DNA of 64,000 nt from Glomus cerebriforme. Lineage: Eukaryota > Glomeromycota > Glomeromycetes > Glomerales > Glomeraceae. Positions 61,801-64,000 of this stretch are shown here, in pieces (position 1 is the first letter of the stretch; every line of letters begins with the position of its first letter). The notes beneath the pieces were generated by a model. The model made no database searches. It was not told the origin of the DNA and worked only from the letters and a program-made list of their open reading frames with translations. Both the position numbers and the translations under genes were made by a program. The stretch is taken from positions 21,559-85,558 of the forward strand of contig QKYT01000204.1 in assembly GCA_003550305.1 (NCBI GenBank). Reading direction: 5' to 3'.

Positions 61801-64000
61801 TTATAATTTGCTTCGTATTCCAGATGATAGATCCTTTAGTAACTCACCTAAAATAATAGAGAAGACAAATTAATAATAAATTTTAAGAGAATATAATAAC
61901 TGATGATTAATGTTTTTTTTTACCTTGATTATCAATTTCATTATATTTCACCCAATCATTCGCAATTGGAGCATAAAGAACACGTGGATCAACTCCTAAA
62001 GCGTCAACAAGTTGCATGCTATATGGCGATATGTCTTTAACAATCTCTCGAATTAATGGCTGTACAGTTGCAGCAGTCTGTACTGAAATCAATTTATTAA
62101 CAATAAACCACGCAAGGTTTGCATCAATTTGAGTAAGAGCATAAAGACAAGCAATGGTGGCAAGTATTTTGCTATTAAAAAGAAAAAAAATCTTTTTAGT
62201 AAAAGATACCATCAATTTAGTTCAACAATTGATTGTACTTACGATGATCCGCCTTTCAATTTTTGAATAGAAATAATAACTTGTTCAAAAACTATCCGAT
62301 CACCATGCGCTCTAGCCAAGGCTTGAACTGTGTCAGATTCTTGTTTCATCCATGCTTCAAAGATGGGAACTCCCAAAGATTTTGTCCTACTCATATTTGT
62401 CCCTAACTAGTTGATGAGAATTGAGCATTAGAAAATATACGAATTGATTTGCAAGTAATAAATAATATTCATATTATATAATTACCTCCTTAACCAATAA
62501 TTGTTCTCGAAGTCTAAATAATTTAAGTTGATTATCCAAATTAGAAATATCCCATGACTGAGCATTATTAGCATCTCGCACAATAGATAATTTAACAGAA
62601 CCAGATTGTACTCCCGCTAACAATTCCTTGGAAACTAAAAAAATGTACATAATTTTAGTCACATATATATATATACAAAATAATAGTTCCTTTTTTCCGA
62701 TTATTGATGATTTGCTGGATTCTATTTTGATCAGAATAGAATCATTTCATATACCTTTCTGCATAAGTACACTGTTATCACCCTCTAAATTTCAAAGCAA
62801 AATTTAATCAATTTTCAATTTTTCTTTCTCGTATTAAAAAAAATTTAAATAAAGTTTAAGGAAAAAAAAAATAACAACCAGCCGTCATCCCAGCGTGACT
62901 AAATCCGATAAAACTTCCAAATCTGTTAATACTTAAATATCCTTGACCTCCACATCGTTCTCTACAGATAGAAGCAACACGTTCAAAATTCCAGGTTACT
63001 AATGGTTTTATTACACAACATAGTCTTACAACTTCTGGTGCATCTTTGTCCGTCTGTAAAAATGATTAGAAAGAATAAAAAATTTAGAAAAATTCTATAA
63101 AATTCGTAAAATAAGTCTTATTCATAATTTACCTGCTCTAACCACCTAACTTTACAATAATTCAAACCAATATTTAATACAATAGTTGTTGCCAATAATG
63201 GCAACAATGCGCGTTGTTGAAGTTGATAGGCCAAGATTGGTGTGTCGCTATTAGAAAAAAGATTTTTAATTAAAAAAAAAACAATAACTTATTGATATAA
63301 CCTTAAACGAAGTAGGCACCTCTTTCCATTCGGTCCAACAGCTAACCGAGAGCTTGCATATTTGAATGCAATGGATATACAAGCTATATTTTGATTATGT
63401 ACATTGTGAGAAGACATTGAGAATATGGGACATTACATGTAATTAAATTACAAACTTTTGGTTCCTCCCAGATTCAATGACGCGATAGCCAATCTACCGG
63501 AAAGAAGCTGATCGGCTACTTTTAAGAATCGTCTGAATAACAAAATTAAATAATTACAAATAAGATCATACATATAATTACATATGATAATTATAGACTA
63601 CATACTCACGGCGATTTTTGACGACACTTGAAAATTTATTATTTTCGTCAATATCAGAATATCGATTTAAAAGATTCTGTACTGGAACCCGTACCTATAT
63701 GATATGATGACTCCATAGTATTTAACTTTGAAAGAAATGCGAGAAGTAGCGTAAACAACTTACGTTCTTGAACCATAATTTACCTAGATCATGAGTCATA
63801 ATATACATTAATTAAAGTAAATATAATAAAAAAATATATATTATTAATTACATACCATTATCTACTCCATTACATTCAAATTTGACACCCATATCTTCAA
63901 TAATGACTCCTTTTGAAGGATTCATACTAAAAATAATAACGAGATTAATGGAAATTATGGAAGTATCAAAAAATAAAATGAAAACCCTACTTCTCTTCAC
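61801..64000 (-). CDS. Peroxisomal acyl-CoA oxidase, C-terminal ~418 aa (5' end outside window)
   Basis: Visible exons: 64000-63991 (cut), 63926-63856, 63783-63764, 63694-63606, 63532-63456, 63383-63320, 63247-63133, 63053-62879, 62784-62755, 62634-62486, 62406-62243, 62171-61924, 61847-61801. The enzyme makes the first, FAD-dependent step of peroxisomal beta-oxidation (acyl-CoA to trans-2-enoyl-CoA, giving H2O2). Family signs: [60 protein letters not shown] and [20 protein letters not shown], followed by an alpha-helical C-terminal domain. The protein ends GIRSKL; SKL is the type-1 peroxisome signal. The short last exon supplies it. Two donor sites (GTATGT at 63605, GTTTGT at 63455) were chosen by frame. 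An acyl-CoA dehydrogenase is less likely given SKL and the extra domain. Confidence 0.9.

Overview
The window looks like nuclear DNA of a Glomeromycotina (arbuscular mycorrhizal) fungus, most likely Rhizophagus. The grounds are extreme AT content with long A/T homopolymers, genes split by many short GT-AG introns of about 50-150 bp, and lineage-expanded families: MATA-type HMG-box proteins, BTB-BACK-TLDc proteins, and ion-transport-domain proteins with a beta-propeller-like N-terminus. No prokaryotic operon, CRISPR array, tRNA or rRNA was seen. The species call is inference; the gene calls rest on reading exons directly.

The window has two parts. From 1 to about 52.8 kb it is gene-poor, AT-rich and full of decayed gene copies. 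Four intact single-exon MATA-HMG genes lie about 4-5 kb apart (9977-10885 -, 14699-15640 +, 19225-20280 +, 24591-25262 -), followed by a fifth, broken copy near 29.06-29.59 kb. After these come a Q/N-rich orphan (33786-34307 -), a two-exon BTB-BACK-TLDc gene (36687-38193 -), a nine-exon six-TM ion-channel-like gene (44030-48555 -) and a small Cys-rich, possibly secreted protein (50802-51074 -). Between them are relics of the same families: an HMG box, two ion-channel pieces (32.2-32.5 kb and 51.5-51.8 kb), one clear and one weak BTB piece (39.6-39.9 kb and 36.1 kb) and the end of a protein kinase (49.7 kb). There is also a pogo/Tc1-mariner-like MITE at 8014-8182.

From 52.9 kb to the end the genes are dense, multi-exon and conserved: a CaMK-type Ser/Thr kinase (-), the CCT epsilon chaperonin subunit (+), translation termination factor eRF3/SUP35 (-) and a peroxisomal acyl-CoA oxidase ending in SKL (-, cut by the window edge). 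Kinase and CCT5 share a 271-bp divergent promoter with a CACGTG core; CCT5 and SUP35 converge. All exon junctions of these four genes were placed by hand and keep the reading frame throughout.

I see no single pathway joining the genes. The main story is genome architecture: a housekeeping island beside an accessory region where transcription-factor-like, channel-like and BTB families duplicate and decay. There is one 644-bp assembly gap (25912-26555), two single Ns near 21.85 kb, and a run of three Ns that falls on a predicted splice acceptor (48407-48409).
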